Source of the DNA: DATDOO01 sp035293245
GTDB taxonomy: Bacteria; Pseudomonadota; Gammaproteobacteria; Methylococcales; Methylococcaceae
Assembly: GCA_035293245.1 (NCBI GenBank)
Contig: DATDOO010000380.1
Coordinates: 1 to 25,644 of the forward strand
Direction of reading: 5' to 3'
Length of the DNA stretch: 25,644 nucleotides
Positions 13,246 through 20,797 of this stretch are shown one piece after another. The position numbers and the translations under genes are program-made. Under the pieces are notes generated by a model. It was given only the letters and a program-made list of their open reading frames with translations, was not told where the DNA came from and made no database searches. Position 1 is the first letter of the stretch; each line of letters starts with the position of its first letter.

Positions 13246-13424
13246 GTAGGGTGGGTTAGACGCGCATGGCCACGGATTTTTGAATCTTGCGCCGGTTTTG
13301 ATGCGCGTCGTAACCCACCAAACAGCCTTGGATGTTGGGGCGAGGCCGATCGGTGGGTTACGGTGCGCGACGAGAGAACAGATAACCCTCAAGGCCATCC
13401 CATTGCGCACCTAACCCACCCTAC
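13246..13424. repeat. Double inverted-repeat element, copy d (most complete)
   Basis: Outer ends GTAGGGTGGGTTAG (13246-13259) and CTAACCCACCCTAC (13411-13424) are perfect inverted repeats. Inside are two hairpins, TTAGACGCGCA...TGCGCGTCGTAA and TTACGGTGCGC...GCGCACCTAA, separated by about 35 bases. At 179 bp with no coding capacity it looks like a small non-autonomous element. Confidence 0.8.
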
Positions 13425-13493
13425 ATTCCTACATTTTTTGACTGGCGCGGAGGCTGCCACCATGCCAACGAATCGTTATTAAGGAGAACTCCC

Positions 13494-14546
13494 ATGCACA
13501 CCACCCGCAACCTGTTCCGCTTCTTTCTCCTCCTGCTCGCCTTCACCGTCGCCGGCGCTGCCCAAGCCGCCGACAAATTCAAAGCCTGCTGGTCCCACTA
13601 CACCGGCTGGGAGCCGTGGGGCTACGCCGCCAGCCAGGGCATCCTGAAAAAGTGGGCGGACAAGTACGGCATCGAGGTGGAAATGACGCTGGTCAACGAC
13701 TACGTGGAGTCCATCAACCTGTACACCAGCGGCGCGTTCGACGCCTGCGCCATGACCAACATGGACGCTCTCACCATCCCGGCGGTGGGCGGGGTGGATT
13801 CGGAAGTGGTCATCGTCGGCGACTACAGCAACGGCAACGACGGCATCGTGCTCAAGAAAAGCCAGAGCCTCAAGGACATCAAGGGCCGCAAGGTGCTGCT
13901 GGTGGAACTGTCCGTGTCCCACTACCTGCTGGCCCGTGCCCTGGACAAGAACGGCCTGAGCGAGAAGGACATCACCACCGTCAACACCTCGGACGCGGAC
14001 ATCGCCTCGGTGTTCGTCTCCACCGCCGCCAACGCGGTGGTGACCTGGAACCCGCCCCTGCAGCAGGTGCGCAACGCCAAGGGCGCCAAGCTGGTGTTCG
14101 ACTCCTCGCAGATTCCCGGCGAAATCCTCGATCTGATGGTGGTCAAGACCGCCGCCGACGAGCGCCTGAAAAAAGCCCTCACCGGCGCCTGGTACGAAGT
14201 CATGGGAATCATGGCCAGCGAAGGACAGGGCTCGCGCGAGGCCATCGCCGCCATGGCGACCCAGGCCGGCTCCACCGAAGCCGAGTTCAAAGCCCAGCTC
14301 GCCACCACCAAGCTGTTCCCGACCCCCGCGGAAGCCGTGGCCATCGCCACCGCTCCGCAACTCAAGGAAACCATGCAGCACGTACGCGACTTCAGCTTCG
14401 CCAAGGGCCTGTTCGGCAGCGGCGCCGCCAGCGCCGACTTCGTGGGCGTCGAATTCCCCGACAAGAGCGTGCTCGGCTCCACCCGCAACGTGAAACTGCG
14501 GTTTACGGACCGGTATATGCGGATGGCGGTAGATGGGGCGTTGTGA
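13494..14546 (+). CDS. Periplasmic substrate-binding protein of the urea-carboxylase-associated ABC type
   Basis: A protein of 350 residues with AAGGAG seven bases before ATG 13494. The signal peptide is clear (LFRFFLLLLAFTVAGAAQAA, cut after AQA). The mature N-terminus KFKACWSHYTGWEPWGYAAS, then NDYVESINLYTSGAFDACAM, then TNMDALTIPAVGGVDSEVVI, matches my recollection of the SBP family found next to urea carboxylase (TIGR03427-type). Unlike the two SBP-OmpA proteins upstream it has no peptidoglycan-binding domain, so it can diffuse and deliver ligand to the permease at 2828. No urea carboxylase, allophanate hydrolase or guanidine genes are present here, so the substrate may differ. It is separated from telA by the repeat at 13246-13424. 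Confidence 0.82.
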   Translation: MHTTRNLFRFFLLLLAFTVAGAAQAADKFKACWSHYTGWEPWGYAASQGILKKWADKYGIEVEMTLVNDYVESINLYTSGAFDACAMTNMDALTIPAVGGVDSEVVIVGDYSNGNDGIVLKKSQSLKDIKGRKVLLVELSVSHYLLARALDKNGLSEKDITTVNTSDADIASVFVSTAANAVVTWNPPLQQVRNAKGAKLVFDSSQIPGEILDLMVVKTAADERLKKALTGAWYEVMGIMASEGQGSREAIAAMATQAGSTEAEFKAQLATTKLFPTPAEAVAIATAPQLKETMQHVRDFSFAKGLFGSGAASADFVGVEFPDKSVLGSTRNVKLRFTDRYMRMAVDGAL

Positions 14547-14566
14547 TTCGCGAGTATTGAGGTTCA

Positions 14567-15091
14567 ATGATGTGGCCATTTAGAAGAAAACGACAGCATC
14601 TGACATCAGATGCCGCGGCACGTATGTTTTCTCATGAAATCAAGGTAGGAATGGAACCCTATACCCTCGCTTTGGATCGTTTCGCTATCACACATGACGA
14701 CGACAATGAACTTAAGAAAGTAATGGGAGAGCTTTGGATCTTTAATATAACAATGCTGGACTATTCGTGGTCAATTATTGAGTTCCCGGAAACGCTGCGA
14801 GATAAAATATTGCCGATGATCGTTGTTGGTTACGCAAAAGTAGACCACAAGCATTACGTCGAACGATCACGCTATTACGGGGAAGGGATAAGCAGTGTTG
14901 CTTCGGAAACCGCGACTATTGCAGCGGGAGATGCTCTTGCTGATCTGGTTGATGCGGAATACTTTGGCTACAAACAACCAAACGGAAAGAAGCTATTTTC
15001 AGGTGCAGTTAGTGCGTTAGCTATTAAGACAATGCAGAAACTTGGCGATTTAACATTTGACCTTCAACTCAAGTACGAGATCGTGCCATAA
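14567..15091 (+). CDS. Unknown low-GC protein
   Basis: A protein of 174 residues; GAGG lies 5 bases before ATG 14567 (ATG 14570 also possible). No signal peptide or TM segment stands out apart from moderately hydrophobic stretches (MGELWIFNITMLDYSWSIIE). The tail (LFSGAVSALAIKTMQKLGDL) is followed by a short charged end. AT-rich codon use contrasts sharply with the upstream SBP gene, which ends 20 bases earlier, so this was probably acquired. It is the first of three adjacent low-GC genes. No family recognised. Confidence 0.6.
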   Translation: MMWPFRRKRQHLTSDAAARMFSHEIKVGMEPYTLALDRFAITHDDDNELKKVMGELWIFNITMLDYSWSIIEFPETLRDKILPMIVVGYAKVDHKHYVERSRYYGEGISSVASETATIAAGDALADLVDAEYFGYKQPNGKKLFSGAVSALAIKTMQKLGDLTFDLQLKYEIVP

Positions 15092-15155
15092 ACCGCTTAA
15101 CAGGGTCTTCCACTAGCCGCTAATATACCGTCACCCTTGAAGACAACGGTTAGGT

Positions 15156-15419
15156 ATGAAACTACTGGAGCAGTCGCAAATGAAAGAAATCGTCATGCAT
15201 TATAGGCCTATTACTTCATGTCAACGGGAAATGGAAATGGCGAGATGGAGGGCGTGGACATTTGGCGAACCGCAAACGGCGGAAGAGGCAAGGCTGAGGA
15301 AAATCATCAGTGGCGCATATTTGCGTCTCTCCCGCCTCGATGACTCAAACCCGGAAGTGAATCACGCTCGGGAAATATTGGAACAGGCTCTAAAGGGTGG
15401 CGAAGGATCGTGGCCGTAG
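15156..15419 (+). CDS. Small unknown protein
   Basis: Up to 87 residues from ATG 15156; ATG 15180 (MKEIVMHYRPITSCQREMEM) is an alternative start. The C-terminal half is helical and charged (EEARLRKIISGAYLRLSRLD, then NHAREILEQALKG). There is no recognised motif and the ribosome site is weak. It shares the AT-rich composition of its neighbours at 14567 and 15539. Confidence 0.4.
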   Translation: MKLLEQSQMKEIVMHYRPITSCQREMEMARWRAWTFGEPQTAEEARLRKIISGAYLRLSRLDDSNPEVNHAREILEQALKGGEGSWP

Positions 15420-15538
15420 TACCTTGCAATTAGATAAGTAAGGGCGTTTCGTGTTAATGCATTTACAGTCTTTGACTGAAATTATTTGGCTTGCTCTTGT
15501 CCGCCGACTTATCCCAACTATAGCTGTCTAAGAAATCA

Positions 15539-15946
15539 ATGAAACTCTGGTACGCATTTCTATTTCCCGAAGATGACGCTCCAGATGGGGCCGACGATAT
15601 CGGATATATAGTGAGGGCGGCTACCCCGGTTCGCTGTGCGGTGTTAATAGAGCTAATGGTTGGGGAGCTACCTGAATATATGCAGAAATTCGTTACCGGA
15701 GCTATTGAACTTGGTGATGACATTAAATCGAATGAAGAACGCATATTGTGTGGGCCATTGAAAGGTGCGGCACTATTTAATTTGGATGAGCATCAAACGT
15801 ATTGGCGGCGAGACTATCCTGGTGACGACTGGGTGAATATCAATCTTCTACATGCGGGCCGTCCCTATCCGGCTTGCGTTTTTAATGAATTGGCTGGAGG
15901 GTGCGGTGAGGAACAAACTGCACCGTTCGCGTTAAAAAATGACTAA
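15539..15946 (+). CDS. Unknown low-GC acidic protein
   Basis: A protein of 135 residues from ATG 15539 (MKLWYAFLFPEDDAPDGADD). It is soluble and acidic, with a conserved-looking aromatic core (LDEHQTYWRRDYPGDDWVNI). A possible promoter lies just upstream (TTGTCC at 15497-15502, 16-base spacer, TATAGC at 15519-15524). A small acidic cytoplasmic protein alone in an AT-rich patch is compatible with an immunity or antitoxin-like role, but nothing in the sequence proves this. No family recognised. Its stop lies 18 bases before the repeat at 15964. Confidence 0.5.
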   Translation: MKLWYAFLFPEDDAPDGADDIGYIVRAATPVRCAVLIELMVGELPEYMQKFVTGAIELGDDIKSNEERILCGPLKGAALFNLDEHQTYWRRDYPGDDWVNINLLHAGRPYPACVFNELAGGCGEEQTAPFALKND

Positions 15947-15963
15947 CCCCCCACAAAGCTTGG

Positions 15964-16066
15964 GTAGGGCCGTAGGGCCGTAGGGCGCAATAGTGGTCCT
16001 CCACGTATTGCGCCGCATGGAGTGCCACCATACGGCGGAATATGCGAGGACGCTATTCCGCCCTAC
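15964..16066. repeat. GTAGGGCG...CGCCCTAC element with triplicated end, copy e
   Basis: Two hairpins: GTAGGGCGCAATAGTGGTCC...TATTGCGCC and GGCGGAATATGCGAGGACGC then TATTCCGCCCTAC (ending 16066). The left terminus is present as three tandem 8-mers (GTAGGGCC, GTAGGGCC, GTAGGGCG; 15964-15987). The GCGAGGACGC loop is shared with the copies at 7402 and 17578, tying the variants into one family. Confidence 0.75.
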
Positions 16067-16094
16067 ATGCGCCAATATTTGAACATTGCCTGAA

Positions 16095-16919
16095 ATGAAT
16101 GATCCCACGCAATCCACCTGCATCCACGACCTCGCCGCCGCCTGTTTGCACGCCACGGAGGTGGCGGACAAACTGGCCGCGACCTATCAAGCCAGAGACT
16201 TGTTCGGCCAAGGCGCGCTGGCCTGGGGCAGCGCCATTCCGCCCGCGCCCATTGCCCACACCCGCTTCCCGGCGCGTCCGCAGCAGGTGGAGCCGCGCGA
16301 CCTGCCCAAGCGCAGCCTGGCCAGCGTCGACGGGCGCATCGCCCTGCTGCACGCGGTGGCCCACATCGAGTTCACCGCCATCCACCTGGCCTGGGACATC
16401 CTCTACCGCTTCCGCGATCTGCTGGATGAGTTCCGCGCCGACTGGCTGGGCGTCGCGGTGGAGGAGGCCGAGCACTTCGACATGATTCGCTCCCGCTTGC
16501 GCGAACTGGGGGCGGATTACGGCGATCTGCCGGTGCATCGCGGCTTGTGGTCCCTGGCGGTGGATACGGCGGACGATGTGCTGGCGCGTCTGGCTTTGGT
16601 GCCGCGCTGCATGGAGGCGCGCGGCCTGGACGTGACGCCGGGTATGATTGACGGGCTGAAACGCCACGGCGATCTGGCCAGCGTGGCGCTTCTGGAGCGC
16701 ATCCTCCACGACGAGGTGGGCCACGTGGTGCTGGGCTCGCGCTGGTTTGCTTACGTCTGCCGCGAGCGCGGGCTGGACGCGGAGACGGCTTATTTCGATC
16801 TGCTTGGCCGCTACCTGCGTTCCCCGCCGCGCGGGCCGTTCAATGTGGAATTGCGCAAGACGGCGGGATTCAGTTCCAGCGAACTGGAACGGCTGGAGCG
16901 GGGCAGGGCGGCGGCGTAG
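16095..16919 (+). CDS. DUF455 ferritin-like protein
   Basis: A protein of 274 residues from ATG 16095 (an in-frame TTG at 16086 is less likely). It shows carboxylate/His metal-ligand segments of a ferritin-like four-helix bundle: LHAVAHIEFTAIHLAWDILY, then AVEEAEHFDMIRSRL, then LERILHDEVGHVVLGSRWFA, with E-x-x-H pairs in the expected order for a di-iron site. DUF455 proteins are widespread, probably di-iron enzymes related to MiaE-like hydroxylases, but without an established substrate. The stop is one base before the ubiX ATG, so the two are co-transcribed. The C-terminus is Arg/Ala-rich and unstructured. Confidence 0.85.
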   Translation: MNDPTQSTCIHDLAAACLHATEVADKLAATYQARDLFGQGALAWGSAIPPAPIAHTRFPARPQQVEPRDLPKRSLASVDGRIALLHAVAHIEFTAIHLAWDILYRFRDLLDEFRADWLGVAVEEAEHFDMIRSRLRELGADYGDLPVHRGLWSLAVDTADDVLARLALVPRCMEARGLDVTPGMIDGLKRHGDLASVALLERILHDEVGHVVLGSRWFAYVCRERGLDAETAYFDLLGRYLRSPPRGPFNVELRKTAGFSSSELERLERGRAAA

Positions 16920-16920
16920 T

Positions 16921-17511
16921 ATGCAGGCCATGACTCAAAAACAACGCCTCATCGTCGCCATGACCGGCGCCACCGGCGCGGTCTACGGCCTGCGTGCCCT
17001 GCAAATCTTGCGCGACATGCCGGGCTGGGAAACCCATCTGGTGGTGTCCCAGGCGGGGGTGCTGAACATCAGCCACGAACTGGGCATGAAGCTGCGCGAA
17101 CTGCGCGAACTGGCGGATGCCTGCCACGACGTGGACGACATCGCCGCCCCCATCGCCAGCGGCGCGTTCCGCGTGCACGGCATGGTTATCGCACCCTGCT
17201 CCATGAAGACCCTGGCGGCGGTGGCGCACGGCTTCGGCGACAACCTCATTTCCCGCGCCGCCGACGTCACCCTCAAGGAGCGGCGCCGCCTGGTGCTGCT
17301 GCCGCGCGAGACGCCTTTGAACCTGGCCCATCTGCGCAACATGGTGGCCGTCACCGAGATGGGCGGCATCATCTACCCGCCTTTGCCGGCGTTCTACGGC
17401 GGGCCAAAAACGCTGGAAAAGCTCGTCGACGAGACCGTGGGACGGGTGCTGGAGCTGTTCGGCGTCGACGCCATGCACCTTTACCAGCCTTGGGAAGGGT
17501 TACGTTCCTGA
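16921..17511 (+). CDS. ubiX: Flavin prenyltransferase UbiX
   Basis: A protein of 196 residues (193 if ATG 16930 is used). It transfers dimethylallyl from its phosphate to FMN, making the prenylated flavin needed by UbiD decarboxylase in ubiquinone synthesis. Recognised by VAMTGATGAVYGLRAL at the N-terminus (FMN phosphate loop), then APCSMKTLAAVAHGFGDNLI, then SRAADVTLKERRRLVLLPRE, TPLNLAHLRNM and IIYPPLPAFY. These are the full set of UbiX/Pad1 motifs. Length is normal. It follows the DUF455 gene by one base. Confidence 0.95.
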   Translation: MQAMTQKQRLIVAMTGATGAVYGLRALQILRDMPGWETHLVVSQAGVLNISHELGMKLRELRELADACHDVDDIAAPIASGAFRVHGMVIAPCSMKTLAAVAHGFGDNLISRAADVTLKERRRLVLLPRETPLNLAHLRNMVAVTEMGGIIYPPLPAFYGGPKTLEKLVDETVGRVLELFGVDAMHLYQPWEGLRS

Positions 17512-17577
17512 CGTTTTTTTGTCATTCTTCCCACCGGTCCGCCCCTTGCGGGGTTTCATTTCGTTACAAAGGATCGG

Positions 17578-17683
17578 TGTAGGTTGGGTTAGCGGTCCTC
17601 CGCGCAACCCAACAAACAGCGCCGATGAAAACGACAACACCGTTCGTTGGGTTACGGCGTAGAAACGCCTAGCCCAACCTACA
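17578..17683. repeat. TGTAGGTTGGGTTAG...AGCCCAACCTACA element, copy f
   Basis: Outer inverted repeats TGTAGGTTGGGTTAGCG (from 17578) and CGCCTAGCCCAACCTACA (to 17683). The left hairpin contains GCGGTCCTCCGCGC and the right one GTTGGGTTACGGCGTAG...CGCCTAGCCCAAC. It is 106 bp, between ubiX and trpS, ending about 45 bases before the trpS ATG. Confidence 0.8.
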
Positions 17684-17727
17684 ATTTTCCGCATTCCAAT
17701 CGGGTTGTTTCTCCATCAGGTTCACCC

Positions 17728-18747
17728 ATGAGCAAACAAATCGTCCTCACCGGCATCACCACCACCGGCACGCCCCACCTCGGCAATTACGTGGGCGCCA
17801 TCCGCCCCGCCATCGAGCACAGCCACGACAGCAACGTCCAGCCCTATTACTTCCTGGCCGACTACCACGCCCTCATCAAGTGCCGCGATCCGGAGATGGT
17901 GCGCCGCTCCACCCTGGAAATCGCCGCCACCTGGCTGGCGCTCGGTTTGGATACGGAAAACGCGGTGTTCTACCGTCAGTCGGACGTGCCGGAAATCACC
18001 GAACTGACCTGGCTTTTGACTTGCGTGACCGCCAAAGGGCTGATGAACCGCGCCCACGCCTACAAGGCGGCGGTGCAAGCCAACGAGGAAGAAGGAGAGA
18101 CGGCCGACCCGGACAAAGGCGTTACCATGGGGCTGTTCAACTATCCGATCCTCATGGCCGCCGACATCCTGCTGTTCAACGCCCACAAGGTGCCGGTGGG
18201 CAAGGACCAGGTGCAGCACATCGAAATGGCGCGCGACATCGGCCAGCGTTTCAACCATTTGTACGGGGAGCATTTTGTCTTGCCCGAGGCGGTGGTCGGC
18301 GAGGAAACCTCCGTCCTGCAAGGCCTGGACGGGCGCAAGATGAGCAAAAGTTACGACAACACCATCCCGCTGTTCGCCCCGGAAAAGGCGTTGCGCAAGC
18401 TGATCATGAAGATCAAGACCAATTCGCTACAGCCGGGCGAGCCGAAAGATCCGGATACCTGCACCCTGTTCGGCATTTACCGCGCCCTGGCGCGCAAGGA
18501 AGAGGTGCATCACATCCGCCAGCGCTACGCCGAAGGCATCGCCTGGGGCGAGATGAAGAACATCCTGTTCGAATATCTCAACGAGCACCTTTACGCCTCC
18601 CGCGAGCGTTACGAAGCCCTGCTGGAAGCGCCGGAAAAAATCGAGGAGGCCCTGCAGGAAGGCGCGGAACGCGCCCGCTCCACGGCCATTCCAGTCATGC
18701 GCCGCTTGCGCCACAGCGTCGGCATCCGGCCGCTGGGGATGACCTGA
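17728..18747 (+). CDS. trpS: Tryptophanyl-tRNA synthetase
   Basis: A protein of 339 residues from ATG 17728 (MSKQIVLTGITTTGTPHLGN). A class I aminoacyl-tRNA synthetase that charges tRNA-Trp. The HIGH-type signature is TPHLGN (residues 15-20) and the KMSKS loop is GRKMSKSYDN near residue 204. Also seen are YFLADYHALI, MGLFNYPILMAADILLF and VPVGKDQVQHIEMARDI, typical of bacterial TrpS. Length and ends are normal. An in-frame extension upstream to 17647 would read through the repeat and is rejected. Confidence 0.97.
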   Translation: MSKQIVLTGITTTGTPHLGNYVGAIRPAIEHSHDSNVQPYYFLADYHALIKCRDPEMVRRSTLEIAATWLALGLDTENAVFYRQSDVPEITELTWLLTCVTAKGLMNRAHAYKAAVQANEEEGETADPDKGVTMGLFNYPILMAADILLFNAHKVPVGKDQVQHIEMARDIGQRFNHLYGEHFVLPEAVVGEETSVLQGLDGRKMSKSYDNTIPLFAPEKALRKLIMKIKTNSLQPGEPKDPDTCTLFGIYRALARKEEVHHIRQRYAEGIAWGEMKNILFEYLNEHLYASRERYEALLEAPEKIEEALQEGAERARSTAIPVMRRLRHSVGIRPLGMT

Positions 18748-18760
18748 ACCGGCAGTCGCC

Positions 18761-19375
18761 GTGAGATTTGTGCTGTTCGCCGCATTGCTTGCCGCAAGCT
18801 TTCGCGGCGAAGCCGGCGACGTGACGCGGACCGACGATCCGCACTGGTCCGGACGCCGTTACGCATCCCGGGAGGGCAATTGCCGCATCGAGGTGTTGCA
18901 ATACACGTCCGGGATCAATCGCGGGACGCTGAAAAATTTTTCCGAATGTTCCCTGCCATGGGCGGAACGGCGCGAAACCCTGCGCGCCGTGTTGCGCGCC
19001 ATCCAGCAGGACGATCCCGATTTCGCGTTCTCTCGCCATCTTTTTTGGGGCACTGTGGCGGAACGGGACCCTGAGGCGTCCTGCCGTCTGGCGCAAGCCG
19101 CGGCGGCATCGCCGCGGTGGGACGCGCACACGGGCCGGGTACGGTCGAAAAACGACAACCTCGTCGTGCGCCGATTGTTGCAAGAGGCGGACGTGTACCG
19201 CGAACTGCGGGAAATCTATGCCGACCTCGGTTACCGGCTTGAGGTGGGCGGCATTGAAAAGGTGGGGGTCATGGAAGGCAAGCGTTTGGCTTGCGCCGGG
19301 TTGAAGCAGCGGGCCAAACTGCCGTTCGACGCCTTGATCGGTTTCCGCATCGAAGCGATGGAACAAAAGAAGTAG
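18761..19375 (+). CDS. Secreted protein, unknown function
   Basis: A protein of 204 residues from GTG 18761, 13 bases after trpS and probably co-transcribed. Signal peptide MRFVLFAALLAASFRGEAG. The mature part has three cysteines (NCRIEVLQYTSG, FSECSLPW, SCRLAQAAAA) and no catalytic motif I recognise. The C-terminal region (LREIYADLGYRLEVGGIEKV) looks folded. Codon use is like the housekeeping genes around it. Confidence 0.65.
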   Translation: MRFVLFAALLAASFRGEAGDVTRTDDPHWSGRRYASREGNCRIEVLQYTSGINRGTLKNFSECSLPWAERRETLRAVLRAIQQDDPDFAFSRHLFWGTVAERDPEASCRLAQAAAASPRWDAHTGRVRSKNDNLVVRRLLQEADVYRELREIYADLGYRLEVGGIEKVGVMEGKRLACAGLKQRAKLPFDALIGFRIEAMEQKK

Positions 19376-19407
19376 CCGCATCCCCTCGCCCCGGTCGCGG
19401 ATATACG

Positions 19408-19451
19408 CCCGATGAGCTGCGACTCGTTATGATCGGGACACGGTTTTTTTT
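19408..19451 (+). terminator. Possible intrinsic terminator
   Basis: CCCGAT (19408-19413) and ATCGGG (19432-19437) can pair across an 18-base loop, followed six bases later by eight T residues (19444-19451). The stem is weak and the T run is offset, so this is tentative. It falls in the gap before the protease gene. Confidence 0.3.
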
Positions 19452-19486
19452 GAGCGGCGCTCGGTTCCGCACTCCGGGAGGCATCC

Positions 19487-20077
19487 ATGCGGCGAACGAA
19501 ATTTGCGCATCCGGTCGTCTGGCTTATGGCCGGCGTCTGCTGGGTCGCGTCCGGTCCGGCCATCGGCGCAGATTCGCCGGCGGAGGCCGGGCCCCTTTCC
19601 TCCAGCGTCGAACTGGTCATCCCGCCGGGGCCGGAAGGGCATTTTTTCGTTCAGGGCACCATCAATGGCAAAGAGGTGCTCTTCGTGGTCGATACCGGCG
19701 CCAGCGCCGTGGTGCTGCCCAAAGGCGTGGCGGACAAGATCGGGCTGGGGGGCGATAACCGTACGGGCATGGCCTATACCGCTGCCGGTCCGGTGACCGT
19801 CGCGCGCGCCACCATCGACAGCCTGGTTCTCGGTCCCATCCACCTCGCCAAGGTGGATGCCGCCATCAACCCCAGCGACTCCAGCGGCCTCGTTTTGCTC
19901 GGCATGAGCGCCCTCAAACAGGTGCAGATGACGCAGGAAGGCGGACGGTTGATCTTGCGGCAAACGGCCAAACCCAATCTGAAGATCAGGAAGTCCGTGC
20001 GCGAATGCATGGGCGAGAAGAAGGTGGTGGACAAGGATACGCTGCGCTGTATCCAGGGCGAATCGGCGGCGGAATGA
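19487..20077 (+). CDS. Retropepsin-like (clan AA) aspartic protease, secreted
   Basis: A protein of 196 residues from ATG 19487; GGGAGG lies 6 bases upstream. The N-terminal hydrophobic segment (VVWLMAGVCWVASGPAIGA) acts as signal or anchor. The catalytic motif DTGAS is at residues 69-73 in VLFVVDTGASAVVLPK, with the matching LLGMSALKQVQM strand about 75 residues on. This is the single-domain, dimeric bacterial retropepsin family (TIGR02281-like). Periplasmic or membrane-associated, substrate unknown. The last 35 residues (IRKSVRECMGEKKVVDKDTL) add a Cys-containing tail. It precedes the DUF4124-glutaredoxin gene by 74 bases. Confidence 0.85.
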   Translation: MRRTKFAHPVVWLMAGVCWVASGPAIGADSPAEAGPLSSSVELVIPPGPEGHFFVQGTINGKEVLFVVDTGASAVVLPKGVADKIGLGGDNRTGMAYTAAGPVTVARATIDSLVLGPIHLAKVDAAINPSDSSGLVLLGMSALKQVQMTQEGGRLILRQTAKPNLKIRKSVRECMGEKKVVDKDTLRCIQGESAAE

Positions 20078-20151
20078 AAAACCGCGTCGATCCGGCGTGC
20101 GCCTTAACCGGTTGCGCCGACATTGTCGATGGAACACAAAAGGATCGTGTC

Positions 20152-20622
20152 ATGAAAACTGTTTGGACGTTCCGACTCCCGATGAGCTGCGCCGCCCTGC
20201 TGGCGCTATTTGCCTGTTCTCTTCCGGCGGTGGCGGAGATTTACCGCTGGACCGACCCGAGCGGCAAAGTGCACTACACCGAAAGGAAACCGGCGGACCG
20301 CGCCGGCGGCGAGGCGGAATCGTTGCAGGGAAGCGCCGGGGTGTCCTTCGTGGGCGGCGGCAACGCGACCGGCGCCACCCCTACCGTCAAGGTGCGCATG
20401 TTCATGACCCGGTCATGCCCCTACTGCAAGAAGGCCAAGGCTTTTCTGCAGAAACGCGGCATTCCCTACGAGGAGCTGGACATCGAAGCCTCGTCCCGCG
20501 CCAAGGCCGAGTACGACCGTCTGGGCGGTCGAGGCGTACCGGTCATACTGGTGGGTGAACAGCGCCTGGACGGTTTTGACGCCCGGAGCATGGAGCGGAT
20601 ATTGGCCGCCGCGGGGCTTTGA
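20152..20622 (+). CDS. DUF4124-glutaredoxin fusion, periplasmic
   Basis: A protein of 156 residues; AAGGAT about 8 bases before ATG 20152 supports this start over in-frame ones upstream. The signal peptide ends about residue 28 (LLALFACSLPAVA). A DUF4124 segment follows (EIYRWTDPSGKVHYTERKPA, residues 29-48), then a glycine-rich linker, then a glutaredoxin domain (80-156) with active site C89-P90-Y91-C92 and the cis-proline loop GVPVILVG (P130). CPYC is the dithiol glutaredoxin site. Export would place it where glutathione reduction systems are limited, so it may act as an isomerase or reductase of envelope proteins. Confidence 0.88.
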   Translation: MKTVWTFRLPMSCAALLALFACSLPAVAEIYRWTDPSGKVHYTERKPADRAGGEAESLQGSAGVSFVGGGNATGATPTVKVRMFMTRSCPYCKKAKAFLQKRGIPYEELDIEASSRAKAEYDRLGGRGVPVILVGEQRLDGFDARSMERILAAAGL

Positions 20623-20673
20623 GTCGCCGGGGTGACGGCAAGGACTAAACAAATCCGTCCCGTTTTTTTAACC

Positions 20674-20726
20674 TTGACATTTATGTGGGCGTTGTTATTT
20701 TTCCCTTGTTATTTCTTCAAATAACA
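20674..20726 (+). promoter_or_regulatory. Promoter and palindromic site before the small gene at 20798
   Basis: TTGACA (20674-20679), a 16-base spacer and TATTTT (20696-20701) form a reasonable promoter. Just downstream is a perfect 8-bp inverted repeat TGTTATTT/AAATAACA with a CTTC loop (20707-20726), overlapping the start of transcription, suggesting an operator or 5' mRNA hairpin. Confidence 0.45.
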
Positions 20727-20797
20727 GGTCCTGGATGCGACCTTCGCAGGGCGTAAGGACGCGCCGTCCAACACTCCAAGCGGAGAAGGCGGTCGTA

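Noticed and set aside
7402..17683. CRISPR array made of the repeated GTAGG...CCTAC sequences
   Set aside because: The copies are palindromic, widely and irregularly spaced, and separated by genes, so they are dispersed elements and not an array.
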